From: Corynebacterium mastitidis DSM 44356
Lineage (GTDB): Bacteria; Actinomycetota; Actinomycetes; Mycobacteriales; Mycobacteriaceae
NCBI RefSeq assembly: GCF_000375365.1
Contig: NZ_AQXB01000007.1
Coordinates: 124,001-188,000, forward strand
Reading direction: 5' to 3'
Length of the DNA stretch: 64,000 nucleotides
Made by a program: the position numbers and the translations under genes. The notes under the pieces are model-generated. The model was not told where the DNA came from and made no database searches. It saw nothing but the letters and a program-made list of their open reading frames with translations. Position 1 is the first letter of the stretch, and every line of letters begins with the position of its first letter. Positions 19,482-28,002 of this stretch are shown in pieces.

Positions 19482-21278
19482 TTATCTGTCTGCCGCGTGC
19501 CCACCCCCGGCCCGCTCGTGCCGCTTGGCCCGGCGCGCCAGGCGACGCGCGCGCTGCTGCTCGCGCTGCAGGTACTCGCGGTGAATGCGCCGCTCGCGGG
19601 CCAGGCTGCGGGCAAAGCGCTGCTGCTCGCGGTAGTCCAGGTAGATCACGTCGTTGCGCAGGTCCTTGACCAGCGCGAACATCAGGGCGATCACGATGAC
19701 CAGGAAGGGCGCGGCGGCCACGATGGTGACGTTCTGGAGGTTGCTCAGCACGTCGTCCCCGCCGGAGACCAGCAGCGTGAGCCCGATGAGCGCGGTCAGC
19801 AGGCCCCAGGACGCGGAGACCAGCGGGTGGGCGTCCGTGCGGCCGTACTGGGACATGGAGCCCATGACGGTGGAGGCGGAGTCCGCCGAGGTGATGAAGA
19901 AGGTGCCCAGCAAGAGCACCGCCACGATGCCCATGACCTGGCCGCCGGGCAGGTTGTGCAGGAGGTTAAAGAGCTGGTTCTCCGCCGAGCCGTCGCCCCA
20001 CACGGACTGCCCCTCGCGCTCCATGGTGATCGCCGTGCCGCCGAAGATGGCGAACCACACGGTGGACACGCCCGCCGGGATGAGCAGCACGCCCACGCAG
20101 AACTCGCGGATGGAGCGCCCGCGCGAGATGCGCGCGAGGAACATGCCCACGAAGGGCGACCAGGAGATCCACCAGGCCCAGTAGAAGATGGTCCAGCTCG
20201 AGAGCCACTCGCCGTCGGAGTTGGTGGCGGTGCGCGAGGCCATGGAGAAGAACTCCGAGAGGTAGCCGCCGATGGAGCCCGGGATGAGGTTGAGCACGGC
20301 CACGGTAGGGCCGAGCACAAAGACCACGATGGCCAGGATGGCCGCCAGGACCATGTTGGCGTTGGAGAGATACTGAATGCCCTTGCCCACGCCCGAGACG
20401 GCGGAGAGCAGGAAGGCCAGGGTGAGCACCGAGACGATGCCGATGATGGTCCACATCCCGGGGGACTCCACGATGCCCGCCGCGGACAGGCCCGCGCCGA
20501 TCTGGATGGCGCCCACGCCCAGGGAGCAGGCGGTGCCGAACACGGTGGCGAAGATCGCCAGGGTGTCGATGAGCTGCCCCAGCCACCCCTTGGCGCGCCG
20601 CTCCCCGATCAGCGGGGTAAACGCGGAGGAGATGAGCTGCCTGCGCCCGATCCTGAAGGTGGAGTACGCGATGGCCAGGCCCACGATGGCGTAGATCGCC
20701 CAGGGGTGCAGCGTCCAGTGGAACATCGCGGAGGCCATGGCGGAGTTGACGTCCTCCTCCGCGTGCCCGGGCACCCCCTGCCGGTAGAAGGTCAGCGGCT
20801 CCGACGCCCCGTAGAACATCAGGCCGATGCCCATGCCGGCGGCGAACATCATGGCGATCCAGGACACGGAGCTAAACTCCGGCTCCTCGTTGACCCGGCC
20901 CAGCCGGATGGAGCCGAACTTGCTCAGCGCGATCACCGCGACGAAGGCCACGAACACAGTGCCAAAAAGGACAAAGGCCCAGCCAAAGTTGGTCACCACG
21001 AAGTTCAGGGCGCTCTGCGCGAAGGAGGCGAAGGACTCGGAGCCCACGAGTCCCCAGACCACCATGGCCAGGGCCACGGCGCCGGCGGCGGAGACCACCG
21101 GCCAGTTCACCCCCTTGCCCTCATCCTCGGATTCCAGGGTGATATCCGCTTCGGTATATTGATCCAATCCGGCGCTAATGGCGGATTGCCCTTGGAGCAT
21201 GGCCGCCAACTGCTCGGTGGCAGAGGCCTGCTCCCCCTCTCTCTCATACTCATGCGGATGTGTCATACACTCCACCAT
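19482..21278 (-). CDS. betP: Glycine betaine transporter, BetP type (BCCT family)
   Basis: About 598 residues with the full BCCT layout: acidic N-terminal tail, twelve membrane helices, and a basic C-terminal tail ([19 protein letters not shown] onward). These features and near-identical core segments, including [18 protein letters not shown] and the Trp-rich [16 protein letters not shown] that forms the betaine site, match C. glutamicum BetP, a sodium-coupled trimer that also senses osmotic stress through that tail. ATG 21278 is preferred because GGGGG lies upstream; ATG 21266 and TTG 21302 are alternatives. An AAAGGTCAC direct repeat lies about 130 bp upstream. Confidence 0.92.
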   Translation of the reverse strand: MVECMTHPHEYEREGEQASATEQLAAMLQGQSAISAGLDQYTEADITLESEDEGKGVNWPVVSAAGAVALAMVVWGLVGSESFASFAQSALNFVVTNFGWAFVLFGTVFVAFVAVIALSKFGSIRLGRVNEEPEFSSVSWIAMMFAAGMGIGLMFYGASEPLTFYRQGVPGHAEEDVNSAMASAMFHWTLHPWAIYAIVGLAIAYSTFRIGRRQLISSAFTPLIGERRAKGWLGQLIDTLAIFATVFGTACSLGVGAIQIGAGLSAAGIVESPGMWTIIGIVSVLTLAFLLSAVSGVGKGIQYLSNANMVLAAILAIVVFVLGPTVAVLNLIPGSIGGYLSEFFSMASRTATNSDGEWLSSWTIFYWAWWISWSPFVGMFLARISRGRSIREFCVGVLLIPAGVSTVWFAIFGGTAITMEREGQSVWGDGSAENQLFNLLHNLPGGQVMGIVAVLLLGTFFITSADSASTVMGSMSQYGRTDAHPLVSASWGLLTALIGLTLLVSGGDDVLSNLQNVTIVAAAPFLVIVIALMFALVKDLRNDVIYLDYREQQRFARSLARERRIHREYLQREQQRARRLARRAKRHERAGGGHAADR

Positions 21279-21404
21279 TAAGCAGCCCCCGCGATATATC
21301 AAACCTACCGCGGCGATAGGAGCGCCGGAATAAACGCCGCCGCCAGGATCGTTACCCTCCCGTAATCACACATAAGCCCAGCGCACGGCGCACACCGCGG
21401 GCAA

Positions 21405-21424
21405 AAAGGTCACGGAAAGGTCAC
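21405..21424 (-). promoter_or_regulatory. Direct repeat upstream of betP, possible MtrA site
   Basis: AAAGGTCAC occurs twice, 11 bp apart (21405-21413 and 21416-21424), one helical turn. The region is the upstream side of betP, which the MtrAB system controls in C. glutamicum. The same 9-mer occurs once before the M23 peptidase (45995-46003). Assignment to MtrA is inference. Confidence 0.4.
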
Positions 21425-21456
21425 ATCTTGCTGAGAGTTTGTGTGAGGAGCCTGAC

Positions 21457-22323
21457 TTAGCCGCGCGCGGCCAGGGCGGCGTCGTACAGCTCCCTGGTGC
21501 GCACCCCGCTGGCGGCGGCGATCTCCTTGCACACAGCCTTAAGCCGCTCCCCCTCCGCCACCCGCGCCAGGACCTCCGGCACCAGCGAGGCCGCGTCCCG
21601 CTCCTCCTTCGCCGCCGCGTCGAGCACCACGGTCACCTCGCCGCGCACGCCCTCGGCCGCCCAGCGGGCCACCTCCCCCAGGGGTCCCCGGCGCACCTCC
21701 TCGTAGGTCTTGGTCAGCTCCCGGCACACCGCCACCCGGCGCCGCTCCCCCAGCACCTCGGCGGCCAGGGCCAGGGTCTCCGCCACCCGGTGCGGGGATT
21801 CGAAGAAGCACACCGCGCGCTGTTCCCCCCGCAGCGACTCCAACCAGGTGCGCCGGGCGCCGTCGCGGCGGGGGGCGAAGCCGTCGAAGATGAACCGCCC
21901 CACCTCCAGGCCGGACAGCGCCAGGGCGGTGGGCACCGCCGAGGGGCCGGGGGCGCAGCTCACCGGAACGCCCGCCTCGAGCGCCGCGTTGACCAGGCGC
22001 AGCCCCGGGTCGGAGACCACGGGCATCCCGGCGTCGGTGACCACCGCCACCGTGCCGGAGCGCGCGGCCGCCAGCAGCGCCTCCACGCGCTGCTCCTCGT
22101 TGTGGTCGAAGTTGGAGACCACCCGGCCGGTGATCTCCACGCCGAGGGCCTGGGCCAGCGCCCGGGTGCGGCGGGTATCCTCCGCGGCGATCACGTCCGC
22201 CTCCGCGAGCAGGCGGCACAGCCGGGGGGTGGCGTCTCCGACGTTGCCCAGGGGCGTGGCGGCGAGCACCACCCCGGTGGGCAGCGGGGCGCTCAGGGCG
22301 GCGTCGAGATGCGAGGAGTTCAT
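21457..22323 (-). CDS. rsmI: 16S rRNA (cytidine1402-2'-O)-methyltransferase
   Basis: A 288-residue SAM-dependent methyltransferase of the tetrapyrrole-methylase fold that modifies C1402 in the decoding centre. The motifs LAATPLGNVGD, AEDTRRT, VVTDAGMPVVSDPG and GPSAVPTALALSG, and the FFESPHR segment, are all characteristic. The ATG at 22323 (MNSSHLD) is used; an in-frame ATG 18 bases upstream is possible. It is divergent from pmt with only 55 bp between. Confidence 0.95.
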   Translation of the reverse strand: MNSSHLDAALSAPLPTGVVLAATPLGNVGDATPRLCRLLAEADVIAAEDTRRTRALAQALGVEITGRVVSNFDHNEEQRVEALLAAARSGTVAVVTDAGMPVVSDPGLRLVNAALEAGVPVSCAPGPSAVPTALALSGLEVGRFIFDGFAPRRDGARRTWLESLRGEQRAVCFFESPHRVAETLALAAEVLGERRRVAVCRELTKTYEEVRRGPLGEVARWAAEGVRGEVTVVLDAAAKEERDAASLVPEVLARVAEGERLKAVCKEIAAASGVRTRELYDAALAARG

Positions 22324-22365
22324 GGGTACAGCATGGCACATTTACCCGCAGCACCCCGAGGCCCC

Positions 22366-22371
22366 TAAAAT
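22366..22371 (+). promoter_or_regulatory. Leaderless-type -10 element (TAAAAT)
   Basis: TAAAAT, 7 bases, then the pmt GTG at 22379. There is no Shine-Dalgarno. Confidence 0.65.
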
Positions 22372-22378
22372 CTGACGG

Positions 22379-23950
22379 GTGAGCACGCCGAGCACCCTCC
22401 CCCGCTTTCGCAGGCCCGATCCCCCCGCCCCGCTGCGCTCCCCCTGGGGCCGCCCCGAGGCCTACTCTTTCGCCGTGATCGGCGTGCTGGCCCTGCTCAC
22501 GCGCTTCATCGGGCTCGGCTCCACCGCCGCCAAGGGCACGCCCGTGTTCGACGAGAAGCACTACGTGCCCCAGGCGTGGGACATGGTGCGCAGCACCATC
22601 AACCCGCTGATCGGGGGGATCGAGAACAATCCGGCCTACGGGCTGGTGGTCCACCCCCCGCTGGGCAAGCAGATCATCGCCCTGGGCGAGCGGCTGTTCG
22701 GCTACACGCCCCTGGGGTGGCGGTTCATGGCGGCGCTCTTCGGCTGCCTCGTGGTGCTGGCCCTCATGGGATTCGTGCGCTCGCTGAGCAACTCCTGGCA
22801 GATCGCCGCCTTCGCGGGCCTGCTGGCCACCTTCGACGGCGTGCTCCTGGTGACCTCCCGCTACGGAATGCTGGACATCTTCCAGGTGCTCTTCGTCCTG
22901 CTCGCCGCCTGGGCCCTGGTGGCCGACCGCCAGCAGATCCACCGACGCCTCCACCGCGCCTGGGCCGAGGGGAACCTGGGCAACTCCCCCTACGGCCCCC
23001 GCCTGGGGTACCGCTGGTGGCGCTTTGCCGCCGGGGTGTGCCTGGGCCTGGCGCTGGGGGTGAAGTGGTCCGGGCTGTACTACATCGCGTTCTTTGGGCT
23101 GCTCAGCGTGTTTGGCGACCTCGCCCTGCGCCGCCGCTACGGGGCCACCCGCCCCGTGCTCGGGGCGCTGCTGCGCGACACCCTCCCCGCCCTGACCTCC
23201 CTCGTGCTCCTGCCCGCCGCGCTGTACCTGTGGTCGTGGCGGGCCTGGTTCTCCTCGGAGACCTCGGTGTACCGCCATGCGGCGGCCGACGGCACCATCG
23301 CCTCCTCGGACCACTCCTGGCTCAGCGCGCTGCCCGATACCGCCGCGAGCTGGCTGTACTACCACCTCTCCGTCCTGGACTTTCACGCCCAGCTCACCTC
23401 CTCGGGCGGCCACCACCACCCCTGGGACTCCAAGCCCTGGGCCTGGCTCGTCTCCGGACGGCCCATCCTGTACTACTCGTCCACCGGCATCGAGTGCGGG
23501 GCGGGCACCTGCCGCCGCATGGTGTACCTCTTTGGCACCCCCGCGATCTGGTGGCTCACCATCCCCGTGCTGCTCTGGGCGCTGTGGAGTCTGTTCGTGC
23601 GCCGCGATCGCCGCTTCCTCGTGCCGCTGGTGGCCTTCAGCGCGGGCTTTATCCCCTGGCTGGCCTCCTTTGACCGGCAGATGTACTTCTTCTACGCCTC
23701 CCCGCTCGTGCCGTTTAGCATCGCCATGATCGCGCTGACCCTGGGCCAGCTCTGCGGGCGCGGCGGGCAGGTCAACCGGGGAATACTGCGCGACCTCGCG
23801 GGGGGCACGCTGCACCGGGGCACCCTGACCGTGGCCGCGTACCTGGCGGCGGTGGTGGCCATGTTCCTGTACTTCTCCCCGCTGTTCTACGGCTACGCCA
23901 TCCCCGACGGCTACTTCGACTCCATGATGTGGATGCCGAGCTGGCGCTAG
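22379..23950 (+). CDS. pmt: Polyprenyl-phosphate-mannose--protein mannosyltransferase
   Basis: A 523-residue GT39 enzyme with about ten membrane helices. The first extracytoplasmic loop carries the Asp-Glu pair of protein O-mannosyltransferases (PVFDEKHYVPQ, about residues 57-67), and HPPLGKQIIALGE and WRFMAALFG are also family signatures. It moves mannose from a polyprenyl carrier onto secreted proteins, which in corynebacteria include Rpf2 and other cell-wall proteins, so RpfB here is a plausible substrate. GTG start; promoter is leaderless-type. Confidence 0.94.
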   Translation: MSTPSTLPRFRRPDPPAPLRSPWGRPEAYSFAVIGVLALLTRFIGLGSTAAKGTPVFDEKHYVPQAWDMVRSTINPLIGGIENNPAYGLVVHPPLGKQIIALGERLFGYTPLGWRFMAALFGCLVVLALMGFVRSLSNSWQIAAFAGLLATFDGVLLVTSRYGMLDIFQVLFVLLAAWALVADRQQIHRRLHRAWAEGNLGNSPYGPRLGYRWWRFAAGVCLGLALGVKWSGLYYIAFFGLLSVFGDLALRRRYGATRPVLGALLRDTLPALTSLVLLPAALYLWSWRAWFSSETSVYRHAAADGTIASSDHSWLSALPDTAASWLYYHLSVLDFHAQLTSSGGHHHPWDSKPWAWLVSGRPILYYSSTGIECGAGTCRRMVYLFGTPAIWWLTIPVLLWALWSLFVRRDRRFLVPLVAFSAGFIPWLASFDRQMYFFYASPLVPFSIAMIALTLGQLCGRGGQVNRGILRDLAGGTLHRGTLTVAAYLAAVVAMFLYFSPLFYGYAIPDGYFDSMMWMPSWR

Positions 23951-24010
23951 GGGCGCGCCCTCAGTCCCGCCGGACGGCGGCCCTAGTCGGCGGCCTAGTT
24001 CAACAGCGCC

Positions 24011-24682
24011 CTAGCTCAGCAGCCCGGCGCGCCAGCGCGACCACCCGCCGCTGCTCACCCACGCCCAGGCGGCGGCCCCCGTGGTCAGCGCCAGCACCGC
24101 CAGCTCCATCGCCTGCCCCCGGCTGGTGCCGCCGAGCAGGAAGTCCCTCATGCCAAAGCCCAGGCTGAACATCGTCCACGCGCCCAGCAGCGGCAGCAGC
24201 CCCAGCAGCAGGCGCGGCAGCCACGCCCCCAGAAGCAGGGCGGCGGCCAGCGCGAGACGCACCGCGGCCCCCTGCGCCAGCAGGCGCGCCAGGGCGGGGT
24301 CGGCGGCGGGGCTGAGCACCCGGCCGCCGTCCACCGTCTCCAGCAGCCCGCCGGTATCGGCCAGCATCCGCACCGCCACCACCGCGTGCAGCACCGCCAG
24401 CAGCGCGAGGCTCAGGCGCGCGACGGTCAGGGAGGCCAGGCGGGCACCGGAGTGGCGCCGCCACTCCGGCTCCACCTCGGTGAGGATGGCCCTGGTCAGC
24501 TCCTCCCCCGGCTCCCGGCCCGCGGGGGCGGGCAGAGGCTGGAGGCGCGCCGCCCGGCGATAGAACGCCTGGCACTGCTCGCACTGGTCCAGGTGGGTCT
24601 CCACCACGTCGTCGTCCAGGCGGCCCGCCTCGCCGTCGAGCCGGGCGGAAAGCTCCGCCTGGATCACCTCGTGCGCGATCAT
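24011..24682 (-). CDS. Membrane protein with zinc-finger (zf-HC2, anti-sigma-like) N-terminus
   Basis: A 223-residue protein. Residues 1-45 form a zf-HC2 motif (ETHLDQCEQCQAF, a His-x3-Cys-x2-Cys pattern), as in ZAS anti-sigma factors. The rest holds about four or five hydrophobic segments instead of the usual single helix. Its ATG overlaps the DoxX stop (ATGA), so the two are translationally coupled. No sigma-factor gene adjoins it, so the anti-sigma label is only domain similarity. Function unknown; a redox- or zinc-dependent role is possible given DoxX. Confidence 0.78.
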   Translation of the reverse strand: MIAHEVIQAELSARLDGEAGRLDDDVVETHLDQCEQCQAFYRRAARLQPLPAPAGREPGEELTRAILTEVEPEWRRHSGARLASLTVARLSLALLAVLHAVVAVRMLADTGGLLETVDGGRVLSPAADPALARLLAQGAAVRLALAAALLLGAWLPRLLLGLLPLLGAWTMFSLGFGMRDFLLGGTSRGQAMELAVLALTTGAAAWAWVSSGGWSRWRAGLLS

Positions 24683-25071
24683 CGGGTGAGCACCCCGTCC
24701 ACGCTGGCGCGCCCGGAGCCGAACACCACGATCATCAGCAGGGATACCAGCATCACCACGGGGTATTCCAGGGTCTCCACGCTGGGGGTGAGGTGCACGA
24801 AGTAGATGGCGGCCACCATGAGCAGGGCCAGGGCCCCGGCCACCACGGTGGTGAGCAGGCCGATCACCAGCAGCGCGCCCCCGGCGAGCTGCGCGATGCC
24901 CGCGATCCACGCGGACAGGGCGGGCTGCGGGACCCCCCAGGCGCTGAATTGCCCGGTGGTCTCCGTGATGCCGTCCACCATGAGGATCTTCCACCCGTGG
25001 GCCACAAAGATCAGCCCCAGCACCGCCCGGAAAATCAGCAGCGCACCATCCCGTATCACCGGCCTGTCCAT
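24679..25071 (-). CDS. DoxX family membrane protein
   Basis: A 130-residue protein with four membrane helices and the DoxX pattern: LIFRAVLGLIFVAHGWKIL at the N-terminus and a Gly/Ala-rich GIAQLAGGALLVIGLLTT segment. DoxX proteins have been linked to sulfur or redox stress systems in actinobacteria; no such partners adjoin it. A minus-strand TAGCCT precedes the ATG by 7 bases and overlaps the stop of the upstream MFS gene, suggesting a separate leaderless start. It is coupled to the zf-HC2 protein. Confidence 0.85.
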   Translation of the reverse strand: MDRPVIRDGALLIFRAVLGLIFVAHGWKILMVDGITETTGQFSAWGVPQPALSAWIAGIAQLAGGALLVIGLLTTVVAGALALLMVAAIYFVHLTPSVETLEYPVVMLVSLLMIVVFGSGRASVDGVLTR

Positions 25072-25078
25072 GGCCTCT

Positions 25079-25084
25079 AGGCTA
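25079..25084 (-). promoter_or_regulatory. Leaderless-type -10 element (TAGCCT)
   Basis: TAGCCT overlaps the MFS stop codon and is followed by 7 bases and the DoxX ATG (25071). It could be chance, but the spacing matches the other cases. Confidence 0.45.
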
Positions 25085-26287
25085 CCTTGCCTGCCGGGCC
25101 AACTGCGCGTCCACGTTGCCCTCGCGCCCGGCGAACCAGCCCACTACTCCCATCAGCACGCTGCTGAGCAGCAGCACCCACAGGATCGGCCCCCAGCTCC
25201 CCAGCGCCTGGTGGGCCGCGCCCACCAGCAGCGGCCCACCGGCGGCCAGGAGGTAGCCGACGGACTGGACGAAGGCCGAGAGCCTGGCCGTGACCTCCGG
25301 GGCGCTGGTGCGCGCCGGCATGAGCGCGAGCGCCATGAGGAAGCAGAAGCCGCCGATGCCCAGCAGCGCGGACCACAGGTAGGGCGCGCTCATCGGGGCG
25401 TAGATCAGCCCCAGGTATCCGGCCGCCGTCGAGGCGGCGAAGCCCACGATCACCCAGTGCGCGTGCGCACTGCGGGCCGCGATGCGCGGGACGATCAGCC
25501 CGCCGACGATCCCGAGGCCGCCCACCAGCGCCAGGCCCACCGAGGCCACCCGGGGGCTGGCCCCCGCCTCCGCCAGGACGGTGGGTAGCCAGCCCATCTG
25601 GATGTAGGCGTTCATGGACTGCAGGCCGAAGAAGGCGGTGATGGCCACCGCCAGCGGCGAGCGCCACAGGCTGCCCCGGATGGGGTCCGGGGTGCGGGAG
25701 GGCGCGGCCTGCGTGCGCGCGGAAAGGATCAGCCGCCCCCACACCGGGAGCTGCAGCGCCGCCACCCCCGCCCAGATCCACAGCACCCCGCGCCAGGAGT
25801 CCGTGAGCATGGGAGACAGCGGGCCGAGGAACATGCCCACGCTGAGCACGGTGGTGTAGATCGTCATCAGCCGCACCGCCGCGAGCCCGCCCGCGCCCTT
25901 GATCCACGCGGGCAGCAGCACGTTGACCAGCGCGATGCCCATCACCACCAGGCCGGTAAGCGCTATGAACCCCCACATGCTGCCCATCACCGGCCGCAGC
26001 GCCTGGCCCAGGACCTCCAGCGCCATCGCCAGCAGCAGGGTTCCCGTGAGCCCCAGGCGGCGCGAGAGCGGCACCGCCGCCACCCCAAAGAGGGCGAAGC
26101 AGATGCCGGGCAGCGCGGTGAGCAGCCCGGACAGGGTGCCGGGGGCGTCGTACGCGGCGGAGATCCGATCCAGGACGGACCCCACGGCCACGATGGCCGG
26201 GCGCAGGTTCAGGGCGGCCAGGCCGACCGCCAGGGCGAGGATGAGGGCGTGGCGTCGTGGGGTGTGCTGCTGTGGGCGTGCGGTCAA
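25082..26287 (-). CDS. MFS transporter, CynX/NimT type
   Basis: A 401-residue transporter with twelve hydrophobic segments. LAALNLRPAIVAVGSVLDRI in helix 1 and the following loop typify the cyanate/2-nitroimidazole (CynX/NimT) subgroup, which exports small anions or drugs. The open frame extends upstream, but a TTG at 26287 preceded by GGAGG with 5-base spacing is the best start. The substrate is unknown. It reads toward DoxX and is divergent from tag. Confidence 0.85.
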   Translation of the reverse strand: MTARPQQHTPRRHALILALAVGLAALNLRPAIVAVGSVLDRISAAYDAPGTLSGLLTALPGICFALFGVAAVPLSRRLGLTGTLLLAMALEVLGQALRPVMGSMWGFIALTGLVVMGIALVNVLLPAWIKGAGGLAAVRLMTIYTTVLSVGMFLGPLSPMLTDSWRGVLWIWAGVAALQLPVWGRLILSARTQAAPSRTPDPIRGSLWRSPLAVAITAFFGLQSMNAYIQMGWLPTVLAEAGASPRVASVGLALVGGLGIVGGLIVPRIAARSAHAHWVIVGFAASTAAGYLGLIYAPMSAPYLWSALLGIGGFCFLMALALMPARTSAPEVTARLSAFVQSVGYLLAAGGPLLVGAAHQALGSWGPILWVLLLSSVLMGVVGWFAGREGNVDAQLARQAR

Positions 26288-26396
26288 GGTACCTCCATAT
26301 ACTTGTAGGGATCTTCTTCCCCGCACTCTAGACCTCCCCTCCCGCACGCCCCCACTGAGGGGAACCCGACAACGCCGCGAGGAGTCTAATAGCACC

Positions 26397-26993
26397 ATGA
26401 GCACCGACGGCACCATCCTCTGCGAGGACGGCCTGCGCCGCCCGCCCTGGGCCACCGCCTCCGCCCTCCTGCGCGAGTACTACGACACCGAATGGGGCAT
26501 GCCCGTGCGCGACGACCGCGGCATGTACGAGCGCCTCACCCTGGAGTCCTTCCAGTCCGGCCTGTCCTGGGCCACCATCCTGGCCAAGCGCCCCGCCTTC
26601 CGCCGCGCGTTCTGCGGCTTCGACCCCGAGGCGGTGGCCCGGTACGGGCCCGCCGAGGTGGAGGGGCTGCTTGCCGACGCCTCCATCGTGCGCAACCGCC
26701 GCAAGATCGAGGCCGCCATCGCCAACGCCCGCGCCACCTTAGACCTGGTTCCCGTGGGCGGGCTCGCGGAGCTGGTGTGGTCCTTCCGGCCCGAGACCAC
26801 CCCGGCACCGCGCACGATGGAGGAGGTGCCCACCCGCTCCCCCGAGTCCGCGGCGCTGGCGGCGGCGCTGAAGAAGGCGGGGTTCCGCTTCGTGGGGCCC
26901 ACCACCATGTACGCCCTCATGGAGGCGGTGGGGGTGGTGGACACGCACCTGGTGGGGTCGTGGCGGCGCGGCAGCTCGGGGGTGTGGGGGTAG
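26397..26993 (+). CDS. tag: DNA-3-methyladenine glycosylase I
   Basis: A 198-residue helix-hairpin-helix glycosylase that removes 3-methyladenine from DNA. YYDTEWGMPVRDDRGMYERL, ESFQSGLSWATIL and FVGPTTMYALMEAVGVVDTH are strong family signatures and include the conserved glutamate and tryptophan of the base pocket. The zinc snap of E. coli Tag is not conserved: the position of His17 is Tyr, and the Cys after the C-terminal His is missing. ATG 26397 lacks a good Shine-Dalgarno. It lies just before the small-gene patch. Confidence 0.92.
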   Translation: MSTDGTILCEDGLRRPPWATASALLREYYDTEWGMPVRDDRGMYERLTLESFQSGLSWATILAKRPAFRRAFCGFDPEAVARYGPAEVEGLLADASIVRNRRKIEAAIANARATLDLVPVGGLAELVWSFRPETTPAPRTMEEVPTRSPESAALAAALKKAGFRFVGPTTMYALMEAVGVVDTHLVGSWRRGSSGVWG

Positions 26994-27013
26994 GGTTCGG
27001 CGCTTGGCGGGGC

Positions 27014-27053
27014 GTCAACCCTACATTGACAGAAGTGTCAACGTAGGGTTGAC
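27014..27053. promoter_or_regulatory. 40-bp near-perfect palindrome at the start of an HTH gene
   Basis: Two 18-bp arms (27014-27031 and 27036-27053) match at 17 of 18 positions around a GAAG centre. The right arm contains TAGGGT, a possible -10, and ends one base before the ATG at 27055. A dimeric repressor bound here would block transcription, so it is probably the autoregulatory operator of the HTH protein. Confidence 0.7.
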
Positions 27054-27054
27054 T

Positions 27055-27627
27055 ATGGGCGTGGACAGCATACGCCAAGCACAACAAGCCATCGAGGCCG
27101 CCCAGCAGCAGCTCCACCGCGCCGTCCACGCCGCCCGCGCCCGGGGCTCCTCCTGGGCCGAGATCGGCGCGGCCCTCGGAGTCTCCCGGCAGGCCGCCTT
27201 CAAGAGATTCGGCGCTCCCATCGACCCCAGAACAGGAAAACCCATGCGCACCCGCCCCGTGACAATCCTCATCGACCTCACCGAACGGCTCTTCGCCCAC
27301 ATCGACGCCCAGCGATGGGACGAGGCCGCCGCCCTGCTCCACCCCGACGCCCGCAAGGAACTCACCCCCGAGGTGTTCCTTCAGGCATGGACCTCCACCA
27401 TCGGGGACTACGGCGACTTTGACGGCTGCCGCGACACCCTCGTCACCGCCGCCAGCCGCACCAACGCGCGAGAACCCCTCCACGGGAGCGTGGTGGGCAC
27501 CGCCGTGGGGGTGACCACCCTGCACTTCGAGGCCGGGGAATGCCTCGGACGGGTGTCCTTTACCCCCGACGACCTCATCGACGGCGTCTACCTCCTGCCC
27601 ACCGACGCAAAGGAGAGCCACTTCTAA
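27055..27627 (+). CDS. HTH domain fused to a DUF3887-like domain
   Basis: A 190-residue protein. Residues 4-53 form a helical DNA-binding module ending GSSWAEIGAALGVSRQAAFKRFG, a common actinobacterial HTH. Residues 72-182 resemble DUF3887: ERLFAHIDAQRWDEAAALL, then a strand-rich half ending ISFTPDDLIDG-like GRVSFTPDDLIDGVYLLP. DUF3887 is a small NTF2-like fold often joined to hydrolases; as a partner to an HTH it may sense a ligand. The 40-bp palindrome ends at the start codon, arguing for autoregulation. A frameshifted small membrane ORF follows at once. Confidence 0.75.
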   Translation: MGVDSIRQAQQAIEAAQQQLHRAVHAARARGSSWAEIGAALGVSRQAAFKRFGAPIDPRTGKPMRTRPVTILIDLTERLFAHIDAQRWDEAAALLHPDARKELTPEVFLQAWTSTIGDYGDFDGCRDTLVTAASRTNAREPLHGSVVGTAVGVTTLHFEAGECLGRVSFTPDDLIDGVYLLPTDAKESHF

Positions 27628-27629
27628 CC

Positions 27630-27783
27630 ATGTCCCCCCTACGTCCGCGCCCTCCTCGCCTTCAAGGTCCTCTTCGCCCTCGGCGGGCGGATCCTCTCCG
27701 ACTTAGCCAGCGGAATCATCCCCGCCTCCGCCGGGGCGATCATGGTGTATCTCCTTGCGCCCCGGAAGGAAAAAGAACGGTAG
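27630..27783 (+). pseudogene. Small membrane protein ORF disrupted at a C6 run
   Basis: Directly after the HTH gene an ATG opens, but the hydrophobic peptide lies in another frame: VRALLAFKVLFALGGRIL, then SAGAIMVYLLAPRKEKER, ending at TAG 27781-27783. Removing one C from the run 27634-27639 would join the ATG to this peptide and give a 50-residue protein with one or two membrane helices. So the gene is either frameshifted, switched by slippage in the C run, or misread. AAAGGAG lies 13 bases upstream. Confidence 0.5.
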
Positions 27784-27829
27784 CCTGGCCCGCAGGGGCA
27801 ACCGGCCCTGGAAAGCGAGGTGATTGAGC

Positions 27830-27961
27830 GTGACCGACTCCTCCAACAAGGAAGAGAAGAAGGACCACCGCAGCGCCATTACCGGGCGCTACGTCAAGGA
27901 GGCCACCGCCGAGCGTCACCCCAAGACCACGGTGTCCGAGACCCGCTCCGAGAACAAGTAG
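27830..27961 (+). CDS. Conserved small actinobacterial protein (43 aa)
   Basis: A GTG-started 43-residue hydrophilic protein with GAGGTGA six bases upstream. The core GRYVKEATAERHPKTTVSE is a pattern I associate with a widespread family of tiny actinobacterial proteins of unknown function. It is rich in charged residues, has no membrane segment, and is followed 11 bases later by a strong Rho-independent terminator, which supports it as a real gene. Confidence 0.7.
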   Translation: MTDSSNKEEKKDHRSAITGRYVKEATAERHPKTTVSETRSENK

Positions 27962-27972
27962 CGGACGCGGTT

Positions 27973-28001
27973 AACCCGGCGCGAGTGCGCGCCGGGTTTT
28001 T
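27973..28001 (+). terminator. Rho-independent terminator
   Basis: A 10-bp perfect GC-rich stem (27973-27982 with 27989-27998), loop GAGTGC, then a T run to 28001. It ends the small-protein transcript and separates it from the convergent gene. Confidence 0.85.
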
Positions 28002-28002
28002 G

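Noticed and set aside
19497-21281. 594-codon open frame opposite betP
   Set aside because: Low-complexity (Arg, Gly, His, Asp), no start signal, and fully antisense to a confidently identified transporter.
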